Assembly (NCBI RefSeq): GCF_003008615.1
Contig: NZ_CP027657.1
Coordinates: forward strand, 1,798,001-1,862,000
Reading direction: 5' to 3'
Source of the DNA: Pseudomonas mendocina
Lineage (GTDB): Bacteria > Pseudomonadota > Gammaproteobacteria > Pseudomonadales > Pseudomonadaceae
DNA length: 64,000 nucleotides
A model generated the notes under the pieces. The model was not told the DNA's origin. It saw only the letters and a list, made by a program, of their open reading frames with translations, and did not search any database. The position numbers and the translations under genes are program-made. Shown piece after piece: positions 48,889 to 56,907 of this stretch (position 1 is the stretch's first letter; each line of letters starts with the position of its first letter).

Positions 48889-50286
48889 CGAACCGCGCCG
48901 CACACCCCACAAACCGATCAGGCTGAGCAGCAGGTAGCCTGCCAGCAGCGTCCAGGCGCCGGTGCCAGCCGTGAGCATGCCAAGCACATCGGCCAGCGCC
49001 AGCAGCGGCAGATTGGCCAGCAGGCGCAACAGCTCCAGACGCATGGCCCAGCTGCGGTTCTCCAGCCAGGCGCCAATGCTGTAGAGGCCCAACGCAACCC
49101 AGGCGCAGCCGAGCAGCATCCCGACCGGCGTCAACACCTCGGCCTGCGCCAGCAGCCAGGTACCGCCGAGCAGGTAGACGACGAACTGCAGCGCGGCGTA
49201 GCACTGCTGACCACGGCCCAGCGGCACCTCGAATTTGACGAAGCGACTCAGGTCGGCCTTCTCCTGTGGAAAACGCGCAGCCACGTCGGCCGGGCGCCAG
49301 CCGGTGGGCATGAACCAGATACGCAGCCGATCCCACCAGGACTCGCTACGCCGCGCATCGCTCCATAGGCCGGCATAGACCTGCAGATTCGCCCACAGCG
49401 GGTTCCAGCTGGCCAGCGGCACGGTGACGCCGAAGACTACTGGCTCCTCGTCCAACTCCTCCTGAAAGGTGCCAAAAATTCGATCCCAGACAATGAACAC
49501 ACCGCCGTAATTACGATCCATGTAAATAGGGTTCTGCGCGTGGTGCACGCGGTGATTGGAGGGTGTGATGAACAGCCACTCGAACCAGCCCAGTTTGGGG
49601 ATATGCCGGGTGTGTACCCAGAACTGATAAAGCAGGTTGAGTGCCGCCACGCTGAGAAATACCAGCGGCGGCACGCCGGCAACCGCCATCGGCAGGTAGA
49701 AGATCCAGCCAAAGATAAAGCCGGTGCTGGTCTGGCGCAGCGCGGTGGACAGGTTGTAGTCCTCGCTCTGATGGTGCACCGAGTGCGCGGCCCAGAGCAC
49801 GTTGCGCTCATGGCCCAGGCGGTGGTTCCAGTAGTAGCAGAAGTCGTAGAAGACGAAGGCGAAGACCCACACCCAGAGGCTGCCGGCATCCAGCGTGAAC
49901 AGCGCCAGATGCTCCCAAGCGAAGGCGTAGGTCAACAAGCCAACGACCTTGGTCACCAGGCCGGTAGCCTGCGACAGGACACCGGCGCTGAGACTGTTGA
50001 GGGCATCGGCCAGGCGGTAGGTGCGCATGCCGCGCCAGCGATCGGCGAACAACTCCAGGCCGATCAGGAGAAAGAAGAAGGGCACCGCATAGAGGATGTA
50101 ATTCATGACTGCGCCATATCGTTGTACTTGTCTCGGGAATGAGCTGTTATTCATCCTATGCGCCGGCCCGTTATGCTTCGCGGCGGCAAATGACAGTCCG
50201 AGTGGCATTTGACGACAGCCAGGCCCAAGAATTGGTAACAACCGCGCCCGCCTCACGGACGCGTCTTTCCTCACCAGGAGTCGAGC

Positions 50287-50946
50287 ATGAGCAAAAAAGT
50301 GGCAGTGATTCTGTCCGGCTGTGGCGTCTATGATGGCGCCGAGATCCACGAAAGCGTGATCACCCTGCTGCGCCTCGACCAACGCGGTGCCGAAGTGCAG
50401 TGCTTTGCTCCCAACGTGCCGCAGTTGCACGTGGTCGATCACTACAGCGGCGACGAGATGAACGAGACACGCAACGTGCTGGTGGAATCCGCGCGCATCG
50501 CGCGTGGCCAGATCAAGGACGTCAAACAGCTGCACGTCGCCGACTTCGACGCACTGATCCTGCCCGGCGGCTTCGGCGTGGCGAAGAACCTCTCCGACTT
50601 CGCCACCAGCGGCGCGGGCTGCACCGTGCAGCCCGACGTGCTGGCCGCCTGCAAGGCCTTCGTCGACGCCGGCAAACCGGTCGGCCTGATCTGCATCGCC
50701 CCGGCGCTGGCCGCGAAAATCTTCGGCGCCGGGGTGATCTGCACCATCGGCAACGATGCAGACACCGCCAGCGCACTGACCCAGATGGGCGCCGAGCACC
50801 ACGAGTGCGACGTCAGCGACATCGTCGAGGACGAAGCGCGCAAGCTGGTCACCACGCCGGCCTACATGCTCGCCCAGTCCATCGCCGAAGCGGCGTCGGG
50901 CATCAACAAGCTGGTCGACCGGGTGCTGGAACTGGCGCACCACTGA
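50287..50946 (+). CDS. elbB: ElbB-type DJ-1/PfpI glyoxalase (isoprenoid-linked)
   Basis: A 219-residue class I glutamine amidotransferase-like protein (KKVAVILSGCGVYDGAEIHESV, ALILPGGFGVAKNLSDFA, GLICIAPALAAKI). The ICIAPA cysteine is the DJ-1-type nucleophile, and the E. coli homologue has glyoxalase activity. GGAG lies 7 nt before the ATG. It is divergent from the desaturase gene; the 211-nt region after it holds an inverted repeat around GGGCGTTCCG. Confidence 0.9.
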   Translation: MSKKVAVILSGCGVYDGAEIHESVITLLRLDQRGAEVQCFAPNVPQLHVVDHYSGDEMNETRNVLVESARIARGQIKDVKQLHVADFDALILPGGFGVAKNLSDFATSGAGCTVQPDVLAACKAFVDAGKPVGLICIAPALAAKIFGAGVICTIGNDADTASALTQMGAEHHECDVSDIVEDEARKLVTTPAYMLAQSIAEAASGINKLVDRVLELAHH

Positions 50947-51157
50947 CCGTCGGAGCGGACGAGGGGCGTTCCGTTTCAGCACACGCTGATCGCCATTGGC
51001 GGGCTAAAGCGGAACGCCGCCCGGCCCACCCGCTGATCGGCGTCGGGCGCCGTTCACACGGCGCTTCGGTCATTGGCCAGGGCACTCCGGCCGCAGCCCT
51101 GGCCAAGCACGCCTGGCTGCGGCAGCGTGACAGGTACGTGATTTCCGGAGTGCCACG

Positions 51158-51625
51158 ATGCCGCAAGCCTTCAGCCTGGACGCCGACCTGCAACAGGCGG
51201 TGACTGCCTTCTTCCAACGTATCCCGTTCAACCAGTTTCTCGGCATCGAGATCGATGAACTGGGCGAGGAACGGGTGACCATGCACCTGCCGATGAAGCC
51301 CGAACTGATCGGCAACTTCGTCCACGGCATCCTGCATGGCGGGGTGATTTCTTCGCTGCTCGACGTCTGCGGTGGCGCCATGGCGCTGATCGGTGCCTTC
51401 GCCAACCACCAGCACCTGCCGGCGGCCGAACGCATGAGCAAGCTGTCCAAACTCGGCACCATCGACCTGCGCATCGACTACCTGCGACCCGGCCGCGGCC
51501 AGCGCTTCATCGCCACCGCCATGCCCCTGCGCGCCGGCAACAAGGTAGCGGTGATCCGCATGGAATTGCACAACGATGAAGGCGTGCTGGTTGCCGTGGG
51601 CACCGGCACCTATCTGTGCGGGTGA
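51158..51625 (+). CDS. Hotdog-fold thioesterase family protein
   Basis: A 155-residue PaaI/4HBT-type thioesterase with the catalytic-loop motif GNFVHGILHGGVISSLLDVCGGAMAL and TIDLRIDYLRPG. It probably hydrolyses an acyl-CoA. A REP-like GTGGGAGGGGCTTTAGCCGCGA sequence follows the stop. Confidence 0.85.
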   Translation: MPQAFSLDADLQQAVTAFFQRIPFNQFLGIEIDELGEERVTMHLPMKPELIGNFVHGILHGGVISSLLDVCGGAMALIGAFANHQHLPAAERMSKLSKLGTIDLRIDYLRPGRGQRFIATAMPLRAGNKVAVIRMELHNDEGVLVAVGTGTYLCG

Positions 51626-51730
51626 GGATGATGTGGGAGGGGCTTTAGCCGCGACGAGCACTGAGTCGGTAGCCACTAAAACGCCGCCTACAAAAAATGC
51701 CAAAGCCCGTAGCCGGATCAACCTGGAGCG

Positions 51731-52180
51731 TTATCGGCTCAGACGCGTGAGAATCCGATCGAGTGAGTTGGCGAAAGCCTGGCGATCCTTGTCCGAATAA
51801 GCCGCCTGACCGCCACCCACCTGACCCTGCTCACGCAGATCGGTGAACAGATTGCGCACGGCCAGGCGCTCGCCCATGTTGCGCTCGTCGAACTCGCGTC
51901 CACGCGGATCAAGCGCGGCGACGCCGTTTTTCACCAGGCGGTCGGCCAGCGGCACATCGCTGCAGATCACCAGTTCGCCGGGCACGGCGTGTTCGACCAG
52001 ATAATCATCGGCCGCATCCGGGCCGCTGGGCACCACGATCAGTTTCACACAGGCAAAGTTTGGGCGCGCGACGGCCTGCCCGGCCACCAGCACCACTTCG
52101 AAACCGCGTTTGAGAGCGAACTTCACCACCTGATCCCGCGCTGCCCTGGGGCAGGCGTCGGCATCGATCCAGACACGCAT
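51731..52180 (-). CDS. UPF0178/YaiI family protein
   Basis: A 149-residue protein of the YaiI/YqxD family, a PIN-like fold (MRVWIDADACPRAARDQVVKFA, VICSDVPLADRLV, RGREFDERNMGERLAVRNL). The acidic residues of IDADACP and SDVPLAD suggest a metal site, so a nuclease role has been proposed for the family but is unproven. Confidence 0.87.
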   Translation of the reverse strand: MRVWIDADACPRAARDQVVKFALKRGFEVVLVAGQAVARPNFACVKLIVVPSGPDAADDYLVEHAVPGELVICSDVPLADRLVKNGVAALDPRGREFDERNMGERLAVRNLFTDLREQGQVGGGQAAYSDKDRQAFANSLDRILTRLSR

Positions 52181-52258
52181 GACTAGCGCTGCCCCTGACG
52201 ACCAAACAGGGCGCCAGTATGCCTGGCCGCCCTGCTGTGCGGGTAGGGTGCGCGTTGC

Positions 52259-52594
52259 TCAGGCGCAGTAGAACGCCTGGCAGCGCTCACGCACGGCGCG
52301 CGACAGGTTATCGTCGGCAAGCTCGATCAGATCCAACTCCACTTCATCGGGCAGCAGCTCTGCTACCAGTGCGGCCAGCCGGCGCTGACCACGGACATCC
52401 GCGCCGGAAATCGCCAGCAACAGCCGCGGTTGCGGTCCGATGGCCGGGTCGCGCAAGGCCGCCAGGTAGGCCTCACGCACGGCAAGCTGAGCACAGGCAC
52501 TGGACAGCGCCTGCTCCAGAGTGGGATGACGCAACGCGGCCAACGCCAGATCAGGGCTGTCGGCGTAATGGGTGGAATGAATCGTGGAGGACAT
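52259..52594 (-). CDS. Small protein resembling the SseB C-terminal domain
   Basis: A 111-residue protein. Its second half (EAYLAALRDPAIGPQPRLLLAISGAD, then DEVELDLIELADDNLS and a QAFY end) follows the pattern of the SseB C-terminal domain (acyl chain of hydrophobics, VDFV-like strand, final PFY). The first half is a short helical stretch without a full SseB N-terminal domain. I start at the ATG at 52594; a TTG 15 nt upstream is possible. Role unknown. Confidence 0.6.
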   Translation of the reverse strand: MSSTIHSTHYADSPDLALAALRHPTLEQALSSACAQLAVREAYLAALRDPAIGPQPRLLLAISGADVRGQRRLAALVAELLPDEVELDLIELADDNLSRAVRERCQAFYCA

Positions 52595-52679
52595 GCGCGC
52601 ACTCGGCAAAGGGATCGGAACCAGCCTAGGTGCACTGAGACCAGCTGTCGTGGCAGCGGTTCACGCTCTGATGCAACGA

Positions 52680-52697
52680 GGGCGGCAAATGCCGCCC
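52680..52697 (-). terminator. Hairpin after the FTR1 fusion gene
   Basis: GGGCGGCA/TGCCGCCC with an AA loop, 12 nt past the stop codon; no T-run follows on the minus strand, so terminator strength is doubtful. Confidence 0.45.
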
Positions 52698-52708
52698 CCG
52701 GTCACGCC

Positions 52709-54598
52709 TCAATGCTGCTCGGCCAGCCGGCGTCGTTCGCCCAACAGGCTACGCCCGTAGAGCAGCGCGATACCTGCCAGTGCCAGTCCTTGAGCTGACA
52801 GGCTCCAGGCATCAGCATGAATGCCCAGCCAGTCGAAGTCGAAGAACGCCACCGGTCGTGTGCCCAGCACGCCGGCTTCCTGCAGCGCTGCCACGCCGTG
52901 GCCGGCGAACACCACCGACAGTACGCACAGCAGCACGGCATTGATACCGAAGAAGGTGGTCAACGGCAGCTTGCGCGAGCCGCGCAGGATCACCCAGGCC
53001 AGGCCAATCAGCAGCACCAGGGCCGCAGCCGCGCCCGCCAGTACGGCGCCGTGTCCGGCAGGGCCAGCCTGCAGCCAGAGGGTCTCGTAGAACAGGATCA
53101 CCTCGAACAGCTCACGGTACACCGAGAAGAACGCCAGCACGGCAAAACCGAAGCGACCGCCGCCACCGACCAGGCTGCTCTTGATGTAGTCCTGCCAGGC
53201 CGCCGCGTGGCGCCGGTCATGCATCCACACACCGACCCACAGCAGTACCACGCTGGCGAACAGCGCGGTGGCGCCTTCGAGCAATTCACGCTGAGCGCCG
53301 CTGATATCGATCAGATAGGCTGCCACGGCCCAGGTGGCGACGCCGGCCAACAGCGCCAGCCCCCAGCCGATGTGCACGCTGCGCACCGCCTGCTGCTGAC
53401 CGGTATTGCGCAGGAAGGCAAGGATCGCCGCCAGCACGAGGATGGCCTCCAGCCCTTCACGCAGCAGGATCAGCAGGCTGGCGAAGAAGCTCAGGCTGTC
53501 GTCCATCGCACCTTCCTCCAGCAACGCCGCCGACTTGCCCAACTCGGCCTTGGCCAGCTCCAACGCCTGGGCTGCCTGAGCGACACTGGCGCCATCCTGC
53601 AACGCCTGACGGTAGGCCATAAGCGCTTTCTCGGTGGTCTTGCGCTGCGCAGCGTCGAGGTTGTCGAGGGCACTTTCCACCAGCTCGAAGCCTTCCAGAT
53701 AGGCGCCCACGGACAGGTCATAGGCCTGCTCGTGATCCCCTGCGCGGTAGGCCGCCAGGCTGCGCTCCAGGGTGTCGCGGGTATAACCGATCAACTGCTG
53801 CGGCCCACGCTGCTCGATCTGCGGTTTGGCTCGCTGAGCGCGAAACGCGGCAACGTCACCACCGGCTGCGGCGACTTCGGCAGGCGTTCGCCCCGCCAGA
53901 TCCGCCATGGAGAAGGTAGCCTTGCCTTGCCCCGCAGTGGCCGTGAAACCGGCGATATAGGTCGCCAGATCCCAGCGCTGGCGCTCGTCCAGCTGATCGG
54001 CGAATGCCGGCATGTCGGTGCCTTCGATGCCCAGCCCAACCGTGTTGTACAGGTCATAAAGGCTCAAGCGATCAAGGCGCGCGCCATCTCGCAGATTGGC
54101 CGGTGCGGGCTCCATACCGATCCCCGCCGGGCCGTCACCCGCGCCGCTATCGCCATGGCAGACCGAGCAGTGCTGCGCATACAGCGGTGCGCCACGCTCG
54201 GGATCGGGGGTCAGCACCGGGCTTTGGGAAATTGCGTACAGCTCAGCCAGGCGGGCGCCCAGACGACGCGCCTCGGCTGCGACCTGCTCGCCAGGCTGGC
54301 GCTGCGTAACGGCATCGCGCAAGGCGCTGACGCCCTGCTCCAGCTCGCTACGCTCGGCCCGTGCCGGCAGGGCCACGACCAGCCCCTGCAGCACGCCGAG
54401 AAACTCCAGCTGCTCCTGATACTCGCCGCTATCGACGATTTGGCCGGCCGATACGGTAGCGGGATAGTCGGCGCCGATATAGCCCAGCAGATGCAGGGCC
54501 TGGGCTGCGCCGTCGAGGGGTTCGCCGACGGCGAGAAGACTGCAGCCAGCCAGAACGGGCAGCAGCAGCCAGGAAAGAAGAGAACGAATACGAGACAT
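52709..54598 (-). CDS. Cytochrome c - FTR1 iron permease fusion
   Basis: A 629-residue protein. The N-terminus has a lipobox-like LAGC (Cys19). A single c-type heme site CSVCH lies at 143-147 with a later methionine-rich TDMPAFAD loop. A helical linker follows, and from about residue 365 a seven-helix FTR1 permease carries two REXXE-type motifs, REGLE (379-383) and RELFE (494-498), that bind iron. The fused heme domain probably oxidises Fe(II) or passes electrons during high-affinity ferrous uptake. The ATG at 54598 avoids a poorly supported 34-residue extension. No clear Fur box was seen. Confidence 0.85.
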   Translation of the reverse strand: MSRIRSLLSWLLLPVLAGCSLLAVGEPLDGAAQALHLLGYIGADYPATVSAGQIVDSGEYQEQLEFLGVLQGLVVALPARAERSELEQGVSALRDAVTQRQPGEQVAAEARRLGARLAELYAISQSPVLTPDPERGAPLYAQHCSVCHGDSGAGDGPAGIGMEPAPANLRDGARLDRLSLYDLYNTVGLGIEGTDMPAFADQLDERQRWDLATYIAGFTATAGQGKATFSMADLAGRTPAEVAAAGGDVAAFRAQRAKPQIEQRGPQQLIGYTRDTLERSLAAYRAGDHEQAYDLSVGAYLEGFELVESALDNLDAAQRKTTEKALMAYRQALQDGASVAQAAQALELAKAELGKSAALLEEGAMDDSLSFFASLLILLREGLEAILVLAAILAFLRNTGQQQAVRSVHIGWGLALLAGVATWAVAAYLIDISGAQRELLEGATALFASVVLLWVGVWMHDRRHAAAWQDYIKSSLVGGGGRFGFAVLAFFSVYRELFEVILFYETLWLQAGPAGHGAVLAGAAAALVLLIGLAWVILRGSRKLPLTTFFGINAVLLCVLSVVFAGHGVAALQEAGVLGTRPVAFFDFDWLGIHADAWSLSAQGLALAGIALLYGRSLLGERRRLAEQH

Positions 54599-54738
54599 CA
54601 ATGCATCCCAAACGCGAATGGGTGGCATCAAATTGTTGCCGCGCAGACGCCTGGGCACAAGGAATATCGGAAATATCTTGTAACAAGCAGACGAACGCAC
54701 TGTTCCAGAAAGCGCCGGGAACTTTATGCCGAAAACGA

Positions 54739-54763
54739 ATCGGCCGCCTGGATGGCGGCCGAT
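54739..54763 (-). terminator. Terminator after the LysE-type gene
   Basis: ATCGGCCGCC/GGCGGCCGAT with a 5-nt loop, then TCGTTTTCGG on the minus strand, 17 nt past the stop codon. Confidence 0.75.
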
Positions 54764-54779
54764 CAGTACAGCAAAGGGT

Positions 54780-55412
54780 TCACACCGCGGCGCGTTTGAC
54801 CGTCGCCAACAACCCAGCTGCCGCCACGAACAATGCGGCGAAGCTGCGGTTCATCACCCGCTGCTGGCGCGGCGTACGCAGCACCCGCAGCACACGAGAG
54901 GCCAACCCGGTGTAGCCGGCCATGACGATCAGATCCACCACGATCATGGTCACCCCCATCACCAGGTATTGCGGCACCAGCGGCGCATGCGGGGTGATGA
55001 ACTGCGGCAGTACCGCGAGCATGAAGATGATCGCCTTGGGGTTACTGGCGTTGACCAGAAAGCCCCGCAACACCAGCGTCAGCGGTCGACCAATCGGTCT
55101 TTCGGCGGCGCCGGTATCCAGATCGGTAGGCAGGGCTTTCCACTGCCTGTAACCGAGGTAGACCAGATACGCCACGCCAAACCATTTGATGACGCTGAAT
55201 GCCAGCGCCGACGTCGCGAGAATCGCCCCCACGCCGGCAGCAACGATGGCGATCTGCAACGCCAGGCCGATCTGCAGCCCCAAGGCGTTCCAGTAACCCC
55301 GCCAGAAACCGTATTGCAGGCCGGCAGACATCGACGCCACGGCGCCTGCGCCTGGCGAGAGGCTGATCACCCAGCAGGCGACCAGAAAAGCGAGCCAGGT
55401 TTCGAGAGCCAT
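54780..55412 (-). CDS. LysE/RhtB-family amino acid exporter
   Basis: A 210-residue inner-membrane protein with about six hydrophobic segments and the family start LVACWVISLSPGAGAVASMSAGLQYG, plus GFLVNASNPKAIIFMLAVLPQF in the fourth segment. It exports a small amino acid or homoserine lactone-like compound; the substrate is not predictable. It is flanked by terminators, so it is monocistronic. Confidence 0.88.
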   Translation of the reverse strand: MALETWLAFLVACWVISLSPGAGAVASMSAGLQYGFWRGYWNALGLQIGLALQIAIVAAGVGAILATSALAFSVIKWFGVAYLVYLGYRQWKALPTDLDTGAAERPIGRPLTLVLRGFLVNASNPKAIIFMLAVLPQFITPHAPLVPQYLVMGVTMIVVDLIVMAGYTGLASRVLRVLRTPRQQRVMNRSFAALFVAAAGLLATVKRAAV

Positions 55413-55430
55413 GGCGAATTACCTCGGAAA

Positions 55431-55467
55431 AGAAAAAGCGGGAGCACGCCCTCAAGCCTACTCCCGC
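55431..55467 (-). terminator. terC terminator
   Basis: GCGGGAG/CTCCCGC (55438-55444 and 55461-55467) followed on the minus strand by TTTTTCTTTTCC, 5 nt past the stop codon. Confidence 0.82.
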
Positions 55468-55471
55468 CCGA

Positions 55472-56233
55472 TCAATCCGGCGAGCCCTTGCGCAGCTGCA
55501 CCGGCTCGGCCTGCTGTTGCTTTTTCATCCGTCCACGCAAACGAATGTTGATCGCCTCGACCGCCAGGGAGAAGGCCATGGCGAAGTAGACGTAGCCCTT
55601 CGGCACATGCACATCGAAGCTCTCGGCAATCAGCACCGTGCCGACCACGATAAGGAACGACAGCGCCAGCATCTTCAGGCTCGGGTGCTTGTCGATGAAG
55701 TCGCTGATGGTGCTGGCCGACAGCATCATCACGATCACCGAGATGACGATGGCCGCCACCATCACTGGCACATGTTCGACCAGGCCGACAGCGGTGATGA
55801 CCGAGTCAAGACTGAAGACGATGTCGATGATGGCGATCTGCACGATGATGCCCATGAAACCGTAGGTCTTCTTCGGCCCATCCGGCCCACCCTCTTCCGC
55901 ACCTTCGAGGCTGTGGTAGATCTCCGCCGTGCTCTTGAACAACAGGAACAGGCCGCCGAAGAACAGGATCAGATCTCGCCCCGAGATGCCCTCACCGAAG
56001 ACATGGAACAGATCGGCCGTCAGGCGCATCACCCAGGCGATCGACAGCAGCAGCAGGATTCGCGTCCCCATGGCCAGTGCCAGACCGAAGAAACGCGCCT
56101 TGGGCTGCTGCTCCTTGGGCAGACGACTGACCAGAATGGAAATGAAGATGATGTTGTCGATGCCCAGAACGATTTCCAGGGCGGTCAGGGTCAGGAACGC
56201 GACCCAGATTTCCGGGTTGCTAAGCCATTCCAT
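55472..56233 (-). CDS. TerC-family membrane protein
   Basis: A 253-residue protein with seven or so membrane helices and the TerC motifs ALEIVLGIDNIIFISILVSRLP and VQIAIIDIVFSLDSVITAVGL, whose aspartates are metal ligands in the family. Relatives export manganese or metalate secreted enzymes. A cytoplasmic Glu-rich loop (EGAEEGGPDGPKK) separates the two halves. The preceding 100 nt form a structured leader and the Shine-Dalgarno GGAG can pair with CUCC just before the ATG. Confidence 0.9.
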   Translation of the reverse strand: MEWLSNPEIWVAFLTLTALEIVLGIDNIIFISILVSRLPKEQQPKARFFGLALAMGTRILLLLSIAWVMRLTADLFHVFGEGISGRDLILFFGGLFLLFKSTAEIYHSLEGAEEGGPDGPKKTYGFMGIIVQIAIIDIVFSLDSVITAVGLVEHVPVMVAAIVISVIVMMLSASTISDFIDKHPSLKMLALSFLIVVGTVLIAESFDVHVPKGYVYFAMAFSLAVEAINIRLRGRMKKQQQAEPVQLRKGSPD

Positions 56234-56235
56234 TC

Positions 56236-56323
56236 GGAGTTACTCCACAGAGGGGTTAGGTTGTGTAGGAAAGGTGGCTGCCGACTGCGAGGCACGAATG
56301 CTCGTCCCGTACAGGCACCTTTC
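56236..56323 (-). promoter_or_regulatory. Structured 5' leader of terC, candidate cis-regulatory RNA
   Basis: On the minus strand GAAAGGTG (56323-56316) pairs with CACCTTTC (56276-56269) and encloses a stem with a UUCG tetraloop (GAGCA-UUCG-UG-CCUC). Nearer the gene the ribosome site GGAG (56246-56243 as read) pairs with CUCC across UAA. It does not match the GGGGAGUA core of the yybP-ykoY manganese riboswitch. Confidence 0.45.
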
Positions 56324-56367
56324 GTACAGACCCTAGGTTGTGCAATTTTTTCTCGATGCGCCCGAGT

Positions 56368-56907
56368 TCAGCGCCAGCGCCGTACGGATCGCTGGAAGAA
56401 CAGGCTGTTGGGTACCTGCAACACCGCGCCTGCTGCGTCCTCGCTGAGATCCTGCAAGGTGGTATAGAACAGATTGATGGCGATTACCCGACCTTTCACG
56501 CCAGGCTTGTCGGCACTGTCGATCACCTCGACCGTATCGCCGATGCGAAACGGCCCCATGGTGAAGATCAGCAGCGCGCAGAACATGTTCGACAACACGC
56601 TCCAGATGGCGAAGAACGCCACGGCTGCCACGGCCGTGAAACCGGTCAGGGCCGTCCACAATACCGTCGCTGACACGCCCAGGCGCTCCAGCACCATGAG
56701 CAGCGCGCTGCCCATGATCAGCCAGCGCACCAGGCCACGCAGCGGCTGCAGAACCTCTGGCGGCAACAGGCTGTAGCGCGCACCGAGGCGGCTGATGGCG
56801 CGAGTCAGGATGCGCTGGGCAAGCCAGGCCAGCGCCAGGATCAGCAGCACCTGACCAGTACGCACCAGGGGGTCACGCCAGGCTGCAAGCAGCTCGAGCT
56901 GTTCCAT
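56368..56907 (-). CDS. MscS-type small mechanosensitive channel
   Basis: A 179-residue protein with two to three N-terminal membrane helices, the pore-lining Gly/Ala helix (TALTGFTAVAAVAFFAIWSVLSN), and a beta domain (GPFRIGDTVEVIDSADKPGVKGRVIAINLFYTTLQ). It lacks the C-terminal alpha-beta domain, which makes it shorter than MscS. Its ATG overlaps the stop of the YheS-like gene (TGATG). Confidence 0.87.
   Translation of the reverse strand: MEQLELLAAWRDPLVRTGQVLLILALAWLAQRILTRAISRLGARYSLLPPEVLQPLRGLVRWLIMGSALLMVLERLGVSATVLWTALTGFTAVAAVAFFAIWSVLSNMFCALLIFTMGPFRIGDTVEVIDSADKPGVKGRVIAINLFYTTLQDLSEDAAGAVLQVPNSLFFQRSVRRWR

Noticed and set aside
50107..50982. Long N-terminal extension of the sterol-desaturase-family protein
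   Set aside because: The frame is open through elbB only as a shadow; the membrane protein begins at 50106 and elbB is well supported on the other strand.
54599..54700. 34-residue extension of the cytochrome c-FTR1 fusion
   Set aside because: The extension would put charged residues before the signal/lipobox helix and has no ribosome site; the ATG at 54598 places the helix at the N-terminus.
56234..56345. yybP-ykoY manganese riboswitch before terC
   Set aside because: The conserved GGGGAGUA and partner loop are missing; kept only as an unnamed structured leader.
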